NCBI GenBank assembly: GCA_029204225.1
Contig: CM055098.1
Coordinates: 52,286,728-52,350,727 of the forward strand
Source of the DNA: Diphasiastrum complanatum
Taxonomy: Eukaryota; Streptophyta; Lycopodiopsida; Lycopodiales; Lycopodiaceae
Length of the DNA stretch: 64,000 nucleotides
Direction: 5' to 3'
Shown: one piece after another, positions 1 to 10,216 of the stretch
Numbering within the stretch: the first letter of the stretch is position 1
How the letters are laid out: every line of letters begins with the position of its first letter
Translations under genes and position numbers: made by a program
The notes under the pieces: model-generated
Database searches by the model: none
The model's input: the letters and a program-made list of their open reading frames with translations, nothing else
What the model was told of the DNA's origin: nothing

Positions 1-478
1 TATGAAGATGTCAGCAACGACAATCTTCTTCAGTTCAGTGGATATTTTGATGCAAGCTGGGGAGGAGATGTAGACAATCATAAGTCCACATTTGGATTTA
101 CATTCTTCTTCAATGGCGGTCCTATCTCATGGAACAGTTGTAAGCAAACCTCTATTGCTCTTTCTTCTACATAAACACAGTACATTGCTACTTCTCAATC
201 TATTAAAGAAACGTTTTGGTTGAGAAATTTACTGTCAAACATTAGTTTGTATCAGTACAGCCTTACAACCATATTTTGTGATAATCAAAGTGCTATTGCC
301 TTATCGGCCAACACACTCTAGGAGTAAGCACATTGAAATCAGATATCACTACATCAGGGGCAAGGTTCTCAACAAGGAGATAAGCTTAATGTATTGTAGA
401 ACACAAGACATGGTTGCAAATATATTCACGAAGGCATTAAGTGTTAATGCACACAACAAGTTTTGTGCATTCTTAGTC
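1..478 (+). pseudogene. Fam-8 Ty1/copia RNase H, 3' end of a decayed pol
   Basis: The first reading frame gives the C-terminal RNase H domain of a copia polyprotein: an FDASWGGD block with the first catalytic Asp, an SWNSCKQTSIALSST block, and FCDNQSA with the last Asp. The usual SSTEAEY motif reads SST-stop-TQY, so the catalytic Glu is lost to a nonsense change near 175. A frameshift near 320 moves the tail (HSRSKHIEIRYH, then VANIFTKALS) to another frame, where it stops at 479-481. The element enters from the left edge, so gag, integrase and RT lie outside. It is followed by a purine tract and an LTR start, as expected for a 3' end. Identification as copia RNase H is secure; the lineage is not. 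Confidence 0.88.
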
Positions 479-508
479 TGAAGATCAAGGCATTCACGGA
501 TCCAGATT

Positions 509-517
509 AAAGGAGGG
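509..517 (+). other. Polypurine tract of Fam-8 element
   Basis: AAAGGAGGG lies directly before TGTTGG at 518. This is the expected plus-strand primer next to a 3' LTR, 28 bp after the pol stop. Confidence 0.75.
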
Positions 518-900
518 TGTTGGATTTATCTTCTCTAGTCTCCTAAATCCTATTTTAATCCGCCTCCATTAATGTTGCTACATTTTACTTGTGTTGTCGC
601 ATAGTCTGTATATTTACATGTAAAATAAGATAGGCGAAAAATGCGACTGTCTGATAAATACAAGTAAATTTTCATAGGCAAAAAAGACGACACTGTGCTT
701 TCACACGTGATTTGTGACAGGCGAAAAAGGTGACACTGTCCTACAAATATCAAAGGTGCCCTAATGGAAAAACAAAGATACCCTATAAATCAAATTTTAA
801 GGAATTTTTTAGAGTGTTGCATTTTTCACTTTTCATCAACGTTCATTTCAGCGAAGGCTGATGTCGCAGCCTTCTCACGCTCATCCCATGCACTGTGCAA
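518..900 (+). repeat. 3' LTR of Fam-8 element (right end uncertain)
   Basis: It begins TGTTGGATTT after the polypurine tract. A TATA-like CTATAAAT lies near 782 and three imperfect repeats precede it (632-740). No second LTR copy or CA end with target duplication is visible, so the right boundary is only an estimate. Confidence 0.55.
632..740 (+). promoter_or_regulatory. Three spaced copies of an AGGCGAAAAA..GACACTGTC motif in U3
   Basis: Imperfect copies start at 632, 676 and 719, about 43-44 bp apart. All share AGGC(G)AAAAA followed by (G)AC(AC)TGT. They sit upstream of the TATA-like box near 782. Repeated U3 boxes of this sort act as enhancers in known plant copia elements such as Tnt1; a regulatory role here is inferred from position only. 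Confidence 0.5.
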
Positions 901-930
901 TCAGATTTGACAACGACCATCATACCTTGA

Positions 931-1313
931 TTACTTGAACATGAATGAGCGACATAATGAACCTCCAATAGTTTCATTTCCATCAGCAAAACCAGCCAAG
1001 AATGCTAGTACAAATCCAACATCAAAATGATGCTCACCAATGTAACTAGTTTTACCATATCTTGACAATTTGCACACATCCACATAAAATTGCTCAAACA
1101 TGAGATAGAACAAGTAAAATAGACTTGACCTTACTTGAGAACCTACAAAAAAAAATCCAAAACATTTTTGCCAATTGACTCTCCTTTGATGCTCTTGACT
1201 ATCTCCAAATTGCCATTTCTCCTTTCATGTTGTTGAAGCCCTTTGAGACCAACCTCTTGGTCATCAACTTGACCATCAAAGTCATTGAACAATTTTTTTT
1301 TCTTCAGACCCAT
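931..1313 (-). pseudogene. Unidentified coding-like segment with a homopolymer frameshift
   Basis: On the minus strand an ATG at 1311-1313 opens 56 codons (MGLKKKKLFNDFDGQ at the start, GKNVLDFF near the end) to a stop at 1143. In the next frame an open stretch runs from about 1157 to 931 (includes SRYGKTSYIGEHH and AFLAGFADGNETIGG). The frames meet at a run of nine A's near 1148-1156, so one homopolymer slip would join them into about 115 residues. I recognise no domain. It does not match the copia polyproteins around it and abuts the truncated Fam-2 fragment at 1314. It could be a host exon fragment or chance. Confidence 0.3.
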
Positions 1314-2576
1314 TACTTGCTTGCTGGAAAGTCATGAAAGCATCCAATAGCTATCTTATCCTTAGGTAACTCCACCAATCTCCATATTCCATTCTTCACA
1401 AGAGCTTGATAGTCAAGATCCATTGCTTGGATCCAATCCTCTTCTCTCCTTGCTTCATCTACACTTGTAGGTTCATCAAAAGATGTTATGAAAGCAACAT
1501 AATTTTTAGAAACTATTTGCTTACCCTTTTCATCATATGTGAAACTTGAAGGCATTTGTCTTTCCCTTGATGGTCTCCTGGCTTTTGACTTGATGAAGGT
1601 CCATCATCATCACCATCTAAAGTAAGATCCTTTACATCAACATCAAGAATATTAGATCCATCCACATCATCATCAATAGTACTTGAAGACACTTTTGGAA
1701 TGTTCCCCTTATCAAAAATGACATCTCTACCAGCAATCACTTTGTTAGTGCAAGGAATGTAAACCTTGTAGGCTTTACTCACCTCACTATATCCAACAAA
1801 AATACCTTTCCTTGAATTGGATCCTCCTTGGTCCTATCATCAAGAGTGATGTTGACATAGCATGTGCATCCAGAAGTTCTTAGAAAGTTGACACTCGGAC
1901 TCCTCTTGAATAGCATCTCAAAATGTGTCCATCCATCCAAAATAGCACTCGGCCACCTATTGCACAAGAAATTAGCACACAACAAAGCTTGATCCCGAAA
2001 TGGTTTATCAAGATTAGCACTTAACCTCATGGCTTTAGCACTTTCACATAAAGTCCTATTCTTCCTTTCAGCCACTCCATTTTGTTGTGGGGTCCTTGGT
2101 GTTGTATACTCCCTCTTGATTCCATGCTCATCGCAAAAGGCCTTGAACTTGGTAGATATGTACTCAACACCATTGTCACTCCTTAAGTACTTGATCCTTG
2201 TGGAAAATTGGTTCTCCCTTGCATTCTTGAACTTAAAAAAGACATCATACACTTCAACTTTGATCTTTAGTAGATAGATCCAACAAAATCTACTAAAATC
2301 ATCAATGAAACTTATATACATTTTAGCTCCACTATTGCTACTTGTAGTAATTCCATGAATATCTGAATCTACAAGTGGAAAAGGCTTTGTAGTTCTAGAT
2401 GTAGATCTAGTATAAGGTAGTCTATGTGACTTAGACAAATCACAAGACTCACAAACATTATTGATGCCACTTAAGAAACTTGGAAGACCTATCACAACCT
2501 TCTTTCTAGCCATTACCTCCAATGACTTGAAGTTGAGGTGTCCCATCCTTTTATGCCAAACCTGAATAGGTATTTG
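1314..2576 (-). pseudogene. Fam-2 copia integrase to RT linker, downstream half of a split element
   Basis: Reading down from 2576, the segment starts at QIPIQVWHKRMGHL (GAG-pre-integrase His residues), has the CESCDLSKSH zinc-binding Cys pair, the integrase core with SDIHG, LRSDNGVEY and TPQQNGVAERKNR (D, D and E present), then frameshifts near 1780 and 1530 into the variable linker and an ELPKDKIAIGC block at the RT start. RT and RNase H are missing; homology ends near 1340. Its upstream half is 7868-8749, separated by the insertion 2577-7862. The break falls between EQI and PIQ of the Fam-2 protein, which proves the two halves were one element. Confidence 0.88.
2572..2576. repeat. Target-site duplication ATTTG (left copy; right copy 7863-7867)
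   Basis: ATTTG precedes the LTR start TGTTGCAAG at 2577 and recurs right after the LTR end TTTTGTCA at 7862. Joining the flanks gives the uninterrupted Fam-2 sequence seen around 21400. Confidence 0.88.
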
Positions 2577-2895
2577 TGTTGCAAGTATGTTGTTTCATAA
2601 ATGTGAATGCCAAATTTTTGGCCTAGATAGAACTCGAGCTATATGGATTTTTCATATCTAGTTGGTAGAATACAACTTGCATATAGATTGTAGACTTAGA
2701 AATAGCATTAATATGCTTGTAGAAACTCGTGGCATATCACATGCATTTATTGTAAGTGATCCATAGTGACATTCAAGGCATGCACAAAAAGTGAAATGGA
2801 CACATGCATGATGATTTGTACAATTCTAGTTAGAAATAGGACACTTGGTAGAAGTAGGTAGAGATACATGCATGAGATGTGACAAATGTCACTTA
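2577..2895 (+). repeat. 5' LTR portion (Fam-6), lacking its first ~50 bp
   Basis: 2581-2895 aligns with 7133-7441 of the right LTR with scattered substitutions. The left copy starts TGTTGCAAG, whereas the right copy has about 55 extra bases after TGTTG. Similarity stops after GACAAATGYCACTTA. Confidence 0.75.
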
Positions 2896-3957
2896 TGCTG
2901 AAAATTGTCACTTCTCACTTGACATTGGTTCATGTAAATATTGATCAAACATTAGAATATGTTGATGATATGATTTCACACGTGTGGAGCCTGTTCCCAC
3001 GTGTGAAAGGATGTACTTTTCATGTTTGTATATATCCAAATTGATTTTGTATCATTCTAGTTAGTGTGAACATGAAATGACTAGTTTTTAGTCAAGTTGA
3101 CTAGTCACCTACAAATTAGCTTTTTCTTGCATGTGCATGAGTAAATGCTCCCACATGGCAAGTGGATGTTCACACGTGTGTATAGAGTACTAGAAGATAA
3201 GAGTTGACCATTTTCCTTAGATCCTATTTTGTAGGGAATATTCCTATATTCTAGGAGACTAGCTTTTTGGATTTTAGTCATATTCTAGAAGGTCAACTAT
3301 TGGATAAGGATCAAGGATGGATAAAATGGATAGATCTGAGTGATGTGGCACTCTTCACACGTGTGAAGGCCTGCTGTACTGTACCAGACTCATGGATGTA
3401 CTTGATCCATAAAAGGATCATCATTTTGCTAAGAAAATTGAAGAGACTTTTGCACTCTACACTTTTGTGAGATTTCTAGTCATTTGCCTTGTGATTTTTA
3501 TGCATGATTGCTATCTAGTATCATTGTACTTGTTGTTTCAGGTGCAGGCCGTACAGTGGACAGTACTCCACACGTGTGAAGCCGCTCTCACTAAAAAATG
3601 ATGTGTTGATCCAAATTGATACCAAATCAATCTGATGTGTCTATTAAGAGTTATAAGCTCTTAAAGAGGGTAGGGAGAGGTCCAAAATCTGAGTGACTAT
3701 TTTTTTATTTGATTCAATCTTGCTTTGTTCGGAATCCATTGTTTTGAGCATCTTACACAAGAAACTGAAGATCAAGACTAAGTTTGATGTTAATTGAACA
3801 CATTTGAGCCTTCTAAGTATCATTAGTGTTTTCTTTTGAAGCATTTCACACGTGTCAAAAGTAGGATTCAAACTTGTCTAAGTGCCTCAATCCATTTTGA
3901 GTGTCTGATCTAGAAAATCTTGTTTTGTGGAATATTTGAGATCCATTAATGGATCTA
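2896..3957 (+). repeat. LTR/leader-like DNA with four CACACGTGTG palindromes
   Basis: This stretch codes for nothing recognisable. CACACGTGTG occurs at 2977, 3171, 3356 and 3569, with partial copies near 2998 and 3847. A GGCCGTAC block near 3549 precedes the last full copy, the arrangement seen in other LTRs here (47110, 56157, 61636). No initiator-Met primer site is found, so the LTR end was lost or mutated. Confidence 0.5.
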
Positions 3958-4805
3958 CATTTCATTAAGATGAATGTATCTAATGAAATTCTGAGAGATA
4001 TAGGATCTTGCACCATAGCTAAAAATGCTTGGGATGCACTTAAGTCCATCTATGAAGCAAAGAATACTTCTAGAATACTCACTCTTAGGAATCAAGTTTT
4101 CCAAAGTTTTTAAAGAAGTAAGGAGAGTGCATCAAACTATGTTCTGAGAGTAAAAGATCTTCATAGGAAGCTTTCTTGTGTTGGTGTTACAATTAACCAA
4201 GATGAGCTAGTATAAGTCATTCTAAATTACTTGAAAGATGACTATGATAATCTTGTTCAATCCTTTGCCATTAAGGAGGAGTTGCCTAATTTAGAAACTC
4301 TCCAAGGAGTTCTCATCTCTGAAGAAGCTAGGCAAAGCTATAAACTTTCTAGGATGAACAAACTCGAGCATGTTGGAAGTGACAAAGCCCTCTTTGTCAA
4401 GGACAAGCATAAACGAAGGATCAAGAACCAGTTTTCTCAAGCATCCAACAAAGACAAAGCCAAGGATCGAGACAAAGATGGTGAAGAGGATGATTCATCG
4501 CATCCTTCTACTTCAAAGACTAAGAAGAAGAAAGTCAAGTGTTTCTTTTGTAGCAAGAAGGGCACTATGCCTCTAATTGCTTCAAGAAGAAAAACCAACT
4601 CAAGCAAGCAAATCTCTCCAAAGAGATTGAAGAAGATTTTGTTGCAAGTGATGGAGAAGGATCACTCATGGTGTCAAGTTTCTCTTCATCACCTTTCAAG
4701 AAAGATGGAGCTTGGTACATAGATAGTGGAGCTTCTTCACATACGTGTTATTCAAAGGAGTCTTTTGACTCAATTGTACCTTACAAAGGACTTAAGAGAT
4801 CCAAT
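3958..4805 (+). pseudogene. Fam-3 gag-protease fragment
   Basis: The frame opens at HFIKMNVSNEIL inside the gag (UBN2-type) domain; the N-terminal ~70 residues are missing. In-frame stops interrupt near 4111 and 4213. A CCHC knuckle (CFFCSKKG, then HYASNC) is split by loss of one G near 4561, shifting frame. The protease core AWYIDSGASSHTC follows in the new frame, with the catalytic DSG kept. At about 4805 the sequence jumps from the protease (YKGLKRSN) to the RT start (DGTINKYKARL), deleting the whole integrase. Closest relatives in the window are 36599-37395 and 63200-64000. Confidence 0.85.
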
Positions 4806-6046
4806 AATCAAGATGGCACAATCAACAAGTACAAGGCAAGGCTTTGTGCAAAGGGTTTTGCTCAAGTTTATGGACGTGATTATGAGGAGACTTTTGCTCA
4901 AGATGGTATCAATTAGAATTATAATTTGTATTGCTTGTTTTTTTAATTGGCAAGGTTTTCAACTAGATGTCTCTAATGCATTTTTAAATGGATATCTAGA
5001 AGAAGAGATTTATATGGATCAGCCTATTGGGTTCATCCATGAGAAAAACAAAGTTTGCTTGCTCTTCAAAAGTCTCTATGGACTAAAGCAAGCTCCAAGG
5101 TCGTGGAATTCTCGACTTAACATCTTTCTTGAGTCACTAGGATTTAATCTTAGTAACTATGATCCTTCCTTGTATGTCAAGTTTTATGATAGAGATATTG
5201 TCATACTTCTCATTTATGTTGATGATATCATTCTAACAGGAAGTTATATCAAGTTAGTTGAGAAAACCAAGGTTGCACTTGGAAAAGAATTCAAGATGCA
5301 AGATCTTGAAAAAGTTCACTACATATTAGGATTAGAGATTGACTTTCATAATGATAAAGCTTTTGTATGTCAATCCAAGTATGCTCTTTTAATGTTAGAA
5401 AAGTTCAATATTCTAGATTGTAAGAGTATAGAAACTCCTATGGAGCAAATTGTAAAAGACCCTAACAAAGATGATGAAAGATCCTTCGTGGACATCACTC
5501 TTTTTAGGAGTCTTATAGGCTCCTTAATTTGGCTCACAACAACTAGGCCTGACATAAGTTTTAGTGTTCATAACTTGAGCCAAGCTATGCAAAATAATAC
5601 TATTCATCATCAGAAAATGGCCAAGAGAGTGCTTAGATACATATCTTCAACTTTTGAATATGGTTTATTGTATAAAAGTGAAGATCTTTCTATAGTTGGA
5701 TATTCTGACTCGTATTTTGCAAGTGATAGAGCAGATCAAAAATCTACAAGTGCTTATGTCATATGTCTTGGAGAAAACTTGATATCTTGGCTTTCCAAAA
5801 AGCAAGATACTATATCACTCTCATCTTGTGAAGCTGAGTATAAGGCACTCACTACTACAACAAAGGAAGTGCTTTGGATCAAAAGATTGCTAGTGGAGCT
5901 AAAGATAATCATGGAAGATGATCTACCTATGATCATGTGTGACAACATTTCAGCACAAGCCCTTGCCAACAATCCGATATCTTATGCAAGGAGCAACACA
6001 TCGAGGTTGCACATCACTTCGTGAGAGAGAAGCTCATTGGAGGGGA
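4806..6046 (+). pseudogene. Fam-3 reverse transcriptase-RNase H
   Basis: RT begins with INKYKARLCAKGFAQ, frameshifts at about 4905 where the TFAPVAKM motif is broken, then stays open for about 370 codons: FQLDVSNAFLNG (first catalytic Asp), SLYGLKQAPRSW, LLIYVDDIIL (YVDD intact), and the C-terminal IGSLIWLTTTRPD. RNase H shows YSDSYFASD, SSCEAEYKAL and MCDN, so D, E and D are present although the second acidic residue of the first block is Tyr. It breaks in the SKHIEV motif near 5990 and runs into Fam-5 leader sequence at about 6047. Enzymatically this is the best-preserved part of the chimera, but it has no integrase. Confidence 0.88.
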
Positions 6047-6091
6047 AAAGTCATTCAAATCTATTTCTTGTTTGTAGAAGTCACTAGTAAG

Positions 6092-6945
6092 ATGGGATCT
6101 ACTAGAGCATACCTTCTAGAAGCTAGCGAGACATTGAATTATGCTATTTGGAAGGTTAGGATGAATTCACTCTTGGTGCTCCAAGACCTTTATGAGTTCT
6201 TAATTGAAGATGAAGATGAACCTCTAGGTGCACAGGAGTTAGCTAGATACAAGAAGAGATCTAGGCTTGCACTTCATTCTGTGAAGATGAATGTGAGCAC
6301 GGAGAAGTATCAGCATGTACCAGTGCTAAAGAGACTTGGGAGTCTTTATAATCAATCTATAAGTCTATCAACACTTCTAGAGTTCTTATGCTTAGAAATA
6401 AAATTTTGAAAAGCATGAGGATAAGTGAGGAGAGTGCACAGGATTATGTACTCAGAATCAAGTCTCTAAATAGGGAGTTGGCTTCCATTGGAGAGAAGAT
6501 TCATGATGGAGAGCTTGTATAAATTGTCCTTAATGGTCTAGGAGATGACTTTGCAAATTTGGTCCAATGTTTTGCCATGTAAGACATTTTGCCAACTATA
6601 GAAAAACTTCACAGTGTATTAGTGGTTGAAGAGTGTAGGATGCTCCATGCAAAATCTAGGATGAGTTCCTTGTCTTTGCAGGTTGGTGATGAGAAAGCCA
6701 ATTTCTCATTCAAGGGCAAAAAGAAGACCAATGGAAAGAAGAAGCATCCAAAGGAGGCCAAAGAAGAGGATGATGCATCAAGCTCAAAGGACAAGTCATA
6801 TCTGAAATGCTTCTTTTGTGGAAAAAAGGGGCATTATGCATCTGAATGCTACAAGAGGCTAAGAGCACAAGTGGAGGAGGACAAACAAGGAAACCTTGCA
6901 AAGGAGGAGGAGGAGGATAAAGTAGATACTTGGAGCACATCGACA
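6092..6945 (+). pseudogene. Fam-5-type gag inside the chimera
   Basis: Starting at ATG 6092 the N-terminus (MGSTRAYLLEASE, then YAIWKVRM, LGAQELARYKKRSR) matches 48106 onward. A frameshift near 6300 and stops near 6521 and 6580 break it. The C-terminal half is open again: a basic linker with FSFKGKKKTNGKKK, then a perfect CCHC knuckle CFFCGKKGHYASEC. At about 6929 the gag is fused to the end of RNase H, deleting protease, integrase and RT. Upstream 6047-6091 matches the Fam-5 leader end at 48061-48105. Confidence 0.85.
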
Positions 6946-7055
6946 CATCATCTTGTATTGTAGATTTGCTCACCAAACCTTTGAGCAAGAATTCCTTCAT
7001 CAAGCATAGAGCCAATCTTGGAGTAATACCAAGATCCATGTTCAAGTCAACATAG
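6930..7055 (+). pseudogene. RNase H C-terminal tail
   Basis: The frame LEHIDTSSCIVDLLTKPLSK to a TAG at 7053 is the conserved LEHVPS..VADLLTKPL terminus of copia RNase H. It sits in a different frame from the gag to which it is joined. Confidence 0.8.
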
Positions 7056-7061
7056 ATTGTT

Positions 7062-7072
7062 TTTAGGAGGAG
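7062..7072 (+). other. Polypurine tract
   Basis: TTTAGGAGGAG lies directly before the LTR start at 7073, seven bases after the pol stop. Confidence 0.8.
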
Positions 7073-7862
7073 TGTTGAAATTGAAAAATAATCTATCTTG
7101 ACTTTAGGCTTGCTACAAACTTTTTACGATGCGAGTATGTTGTTTCATAAATGTAAATGCCAAATTTGGCCTAGATAGATCTCGAGCTATATGAATTTTT
7201 CATATTTAGTTGGTAGAATACAGCTTGCATATAGATTGTAGACTTAGAAATAGCATTAATATGCTTGTAGAAACTTGTGGAATATCACATGCATTTATTG
7301 TAAGTGATTCATACTGACATGCAAGGCATGCACAAAGTGAAATGGACACATGCATGATGATTTGTACAATTCTAGTTAGAAATAGGACACTTGGTAACAG
7401 TAGGTAGAGATACATGCATGAGATGTGACAAATGCCACTTAGACTCTAGTTTCCACTTTAGATGTGATTGAAAGGTGGATGGATGTGATTCTACCTCGAG
7501 CTACCTCAAACTCCATAAATGTGTGTAGCTATTCTCATAATCTTTGTGAAGAACCAAAGCTTTGTAGCTATTCCATGCCATTTTGGATCTATACCATATT
7601 TGCTTGAATATCTCTCTCTTTCTCTCTCTAACTCGTGTTGAGACTAATGTTCATACACTAAATTCTTGTACTTTTGCTCATTTGTAATTCAAAGCTATCA
7701 TTCTCTGATTCTTAGCATGCTAGATTGTGATTAAGCCATAAATTCTGTACTAGATCTTGCTATTCAATCTAGAATCAGGTTATTGTGCTAATCATAAAGC
7801 TTAATAAGATCAATCATACTTGTGGATCATTCCCACACATGTGAATTCTGGAAATTTTGTCA
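7073..7862 (+). repeat. 3' LTR (Fam-6), 790 bp
   Basis: It starts TGTTGAAATT after the polypurine tract and ends TTTTGTCA at the ATTTG duplication. Its last third (CTCTCTAACTCG, GCTAGATTGTG, CACACATGTGAATT) matches the LTR at 20580-20794. Confidence 0.82.
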
Positions 7863-7867
7863 ATTTG

Positions 7868-8749
7868 CTCTCTTGCAACATGTCCAACTTGGTTAGAAAT
7901 GACACAAGCATCTAGTTTGAACAACTTCTCTTGTCTTTTACCTGCACACTCACCATCATTGGCTATGTAGATCACCCTCTTGTCATCTCTATATGCCAAC
8001 AAAGAAGTGAAGTACTCTTTGTGAAAAGTCATGTGTGAATTTGCTCCACTATCAATCCACCATGGATCTAGATCTCCATCATTAACAAGCATACATGAAA
8101 ACATCACAAAAGCATCATCATTTGCATCTTGAACATCCAAGCCATCCTCATCAAGAGTAGGATTTCCTTGCTTGTCTCCTTGATCTCTCTTCTTCTTGAA
8201 GCACTCACTTGCAAAGTGTCCTTTGATGCCACAATAGAAGCACTTGAGCTTTGATCTATCCTTATTTTTGCCATTTGAAGAAGCATCCTTTTGATCTTGC
8301 CCTTTAGAGCACTTACTTTTGCTTTTGCCCTTCAATTTGCCCTTTGTGAACATAGCCTCCTCTTGAAGTATCGATGTAGATCCACTTCTTTCTTGAAGCC
8401 TATATTCTTCATTGATCAAGATCTCTTGAAGATCCATCAAACTTGGCAAAGTCTTTTGAATAGCAATACTTTGAATAATGTTAGCATGAGCATCCAACAA
8501 CCCATTAAGAATAACTTGAACAAGCTCTCCTTCCTTAATGTTCTGATCAATGCAAGACAACTCATCATTCAATGCTTTCATCCTCAAAATAAAAGTATTT
8601 GGACTTGATTCACTCTTTTGCAAACAATAAAAGATTTGCGTTCTTAGAGTCAACACTCTAGAAGTGGACTTGGATTCATAAAGCTTCTTCAATGAATCCC
8701 AAGCATCCTTAGATGAATTACTCTTACCAACCTCCTTGACTATCAACCA
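7868..8749 (-). pseudogene. Fam-2 gag-protease, upstream half of the split element
   Basis: Reading down from 8746: gag from KDAWDSLKKLYESKS (the first ~80 residues are deleted), LNGLLDAHANIIQS, a basic linker, CCHC knuckle CFYCGIKGHFASEC, and protease WWIDSGANSHMT with the catalytic DSG. After NDGECA about 65 residues are missing compared with the copy at 21245-21772, and the frame resumes at GKRQEKLFKLDACV. It ends at VAREQI, exactly where the nested element begins; the continuation is at 2571 and below. One open frame of 310 codons remains despite the deletions. Confidence 0.88.
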
Positions 8750-8981
8750 CCACTTAGGCTAATCCAATGATCCAAAAATCAACCAAATCCAACATGTGAA
8801 TTCAAAAATCAGAATTCATCAGGTTTATAAAGATATATAGGATTTTGATCTAAAAAAGATCCAATCTACAAATGCAAAAAACACGATTTTGGTGTAGAAT
8901 CCAATCTAGCATGCTCTAGCCTTGATATCTTCACCAAATCATTGTTAGATATGATTGCTTTCTTCATAAACTGAACCACAA
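8750..8981 (-). other. Fam-2 untranslated leader remnant
   Basis: Non-coding DNA between gag and primer site. It matches 28860-29100 of the second Fam-2 copy, including GATCCAATCTACAAA and TAGCATGCTCTAGCC. Confidence 0.75.
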
Positions 8982-8993
8982 GCTCTAATACCA
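8982..8993 (-). other. Primer-binding site, initiator Met tRNA (one mismatch)
   Basis: GCTCTAATACCA on the plus strand reads TGGTATTAGAGC on the coding strand, one base from the usual TGGTATCAGAGC. It adjoins the LTR at 8994. Confidence 0.8.
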
Positions 8994-9334
8994 TGAGAAA
9001 GATTTGGGATCAATTCATATCCAGATCTACTAAAGGTCTTTGGTTACAAAACAAGCTACTCCACCAATCTTGCCAATGTAGAAAAATCAGCATCTACACA
9101 AAATAGAATGCAAAGTCTAATAGAACTTGATCAAACATGAATCAAAACATAAAGTACTTTTGCTGTCCATAAATTTATAACAAACTACTGTATTTCACAT
9201 GTGTGAACCTAAAAATAGAAAATATAGATCATTCTACACGTAGAATTGCAAGATATCACAAGTATAGTGCACCAATGGATAGTAGAACCCAAGAGAACCA
9301 TGTATAAGCATGAAATGAGATAGAGAAGAGATAA
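8994..9334 (-). repeat. Fam-2 5' LTR, truncated by Fam-7
   Basis: It aligns with 29113-29450 of the other Fam-2 LTR until GAGATAGAGAAGAGA, then is cut where the TGTTAGAGCC of Fam-7 begins. The palindrome here is weakened to CACATGTGTG near 9195. Confidence 0.82.
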
Positions 9335-9815
9335 TGTTAGAGCCCAGTTATGGCTCTATCATGATCTCGGGATGGCCAGTTTCCAAAGGGCCTGAGACCT
9401 AGTATTGGCAAGGGTCGGTGACCGACGAGGACATTTGTCCCAAGTTGGGATCAGTGCATCACACGAGTAGCGTTTCAGTGTGGCCATCTAACAATCTGTC
9501 AGAGATGCGGTGTGTCTTGATAGTCGGGACCTTAGCTGTCAGTGACGAGATGCTAGTCGGCAGTAGTCGGGGTGACCAAGAGGGTCATCGGTCTTTGGTG
9601 GGGCACGAGGGTGATATCCCATGAGTCACTCAGTATTCACAGGTCAAAGGGGCCAGGCATGCCAAGTGGACTGATCACCCATAGGTGGATGCCATGTGCC
9701 AGTTGACATGAATAGCAAGTAGAAGGACTCAAGGAAGGGGTGCCTATGGTTGGGAGGTTCATTCTATACACCGGCCTGCTAGGATTCATGATCTTGGAGA
9801 GACATGCTTGTGACA
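9335..9815 (+). repeat. Fam-7 5' LTR, 481 bp, GC-richer than its neighbours
   Basis: It starts TGTTAGAGCC and ends TTGTGACA three bases before a primer site. Base composition is clearly higher in G and C than the other LTRs. It contains no CACACGTGTG. No matching 3' LTR was found in the window. Confidence 0.75.
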
Positions 9816-9817
9816 AT

Positions 9818-9829
9818 TGGTATCAAAGC
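9818..9829 (+). other. Primer-binding site, initiator Met tRNA type
   Basis: TGGTATCAAAGC follows the LTR end by two bases (one mismatch to TGGTATCAGAGC). Confidence 0.8.
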
Positions 9830-10216
9830 CTCGTTCTAGAGAGAGAACAACTCGTTCTAGAGAGATAAAGTAGAAAAAACATCATTTTTTTTTTGTTTTT
9901 CTTGGGGGATAGCAAAAGGAGAAGTGAGGGAATTGATGACTTGCACTGGATCGCTGGTGAATCGGGAGCTTTTTTTTTTATTTGAGCCAAGAAAAAAATA
10001 GGGATTTACAGATCTAAAAAAAATTAAACATGAAAAAATGAATTTTGTAGAAAACTAAAAAATGGCCATAACTTTCTCTACGCTTATTGGATTGCTATGC
10101 ACACCAAGGCTGAATTTGGAGTGCCAAGCTGGCCTCAAAAGAAGGGTTCACAAAAGTCTGGCCAAGCTGGTCAGAAAGGCTTTTCGTAGAAGGATCCTAT
10201 CCAGATGCAGTAGACT
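9830..10216 (+). other. Fam-7 leader
   Basis: Non-coding stretch between primer site and first gag-like codons. It has duplicated CTCGTTCTAGAGAGA near 9830-9865 and several A and T runs. No gene seen. Confidence 0.5.

Larger units (their letters stand above)
2577..7862 (+). mobile_element. Chimeric plus-strand copia element nested in Fam-2
   Basis: The 5.3-kb unit is bounded by TG...CA and by ATTTG duplications. Inside, in order, are: 5' part of a Fam-6 LTR (2577-2895); LTR/leader-like DNA rich in CACACGTGTG (2896-3957); Fam-3 gag fused to RT-RNase H with the integrase missing (3958-6046); the start of a Fam-5-type gag (6092-6945); the last RNase H codons of another frame (6930-7055); a polypurine tract; and a Fam-6 LTR (7073-7862). 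Two gags in one unit and no integrase show it is a recombinant, not a simple element. It could have formed by template switching before integration, or by later insertion and deletion inside a Fam-6 element. Confidence 0.78.

Noticed and set aside
2896..3600. CRISPR-like array formed by the repeated CACACGTGTG words
   Set aside because: The repeats are only 10-14 bp, irregularly spaced, palindromic and shared with LTRs elsewhere; no spacers or cas genes, and the genome is eukaryotic.
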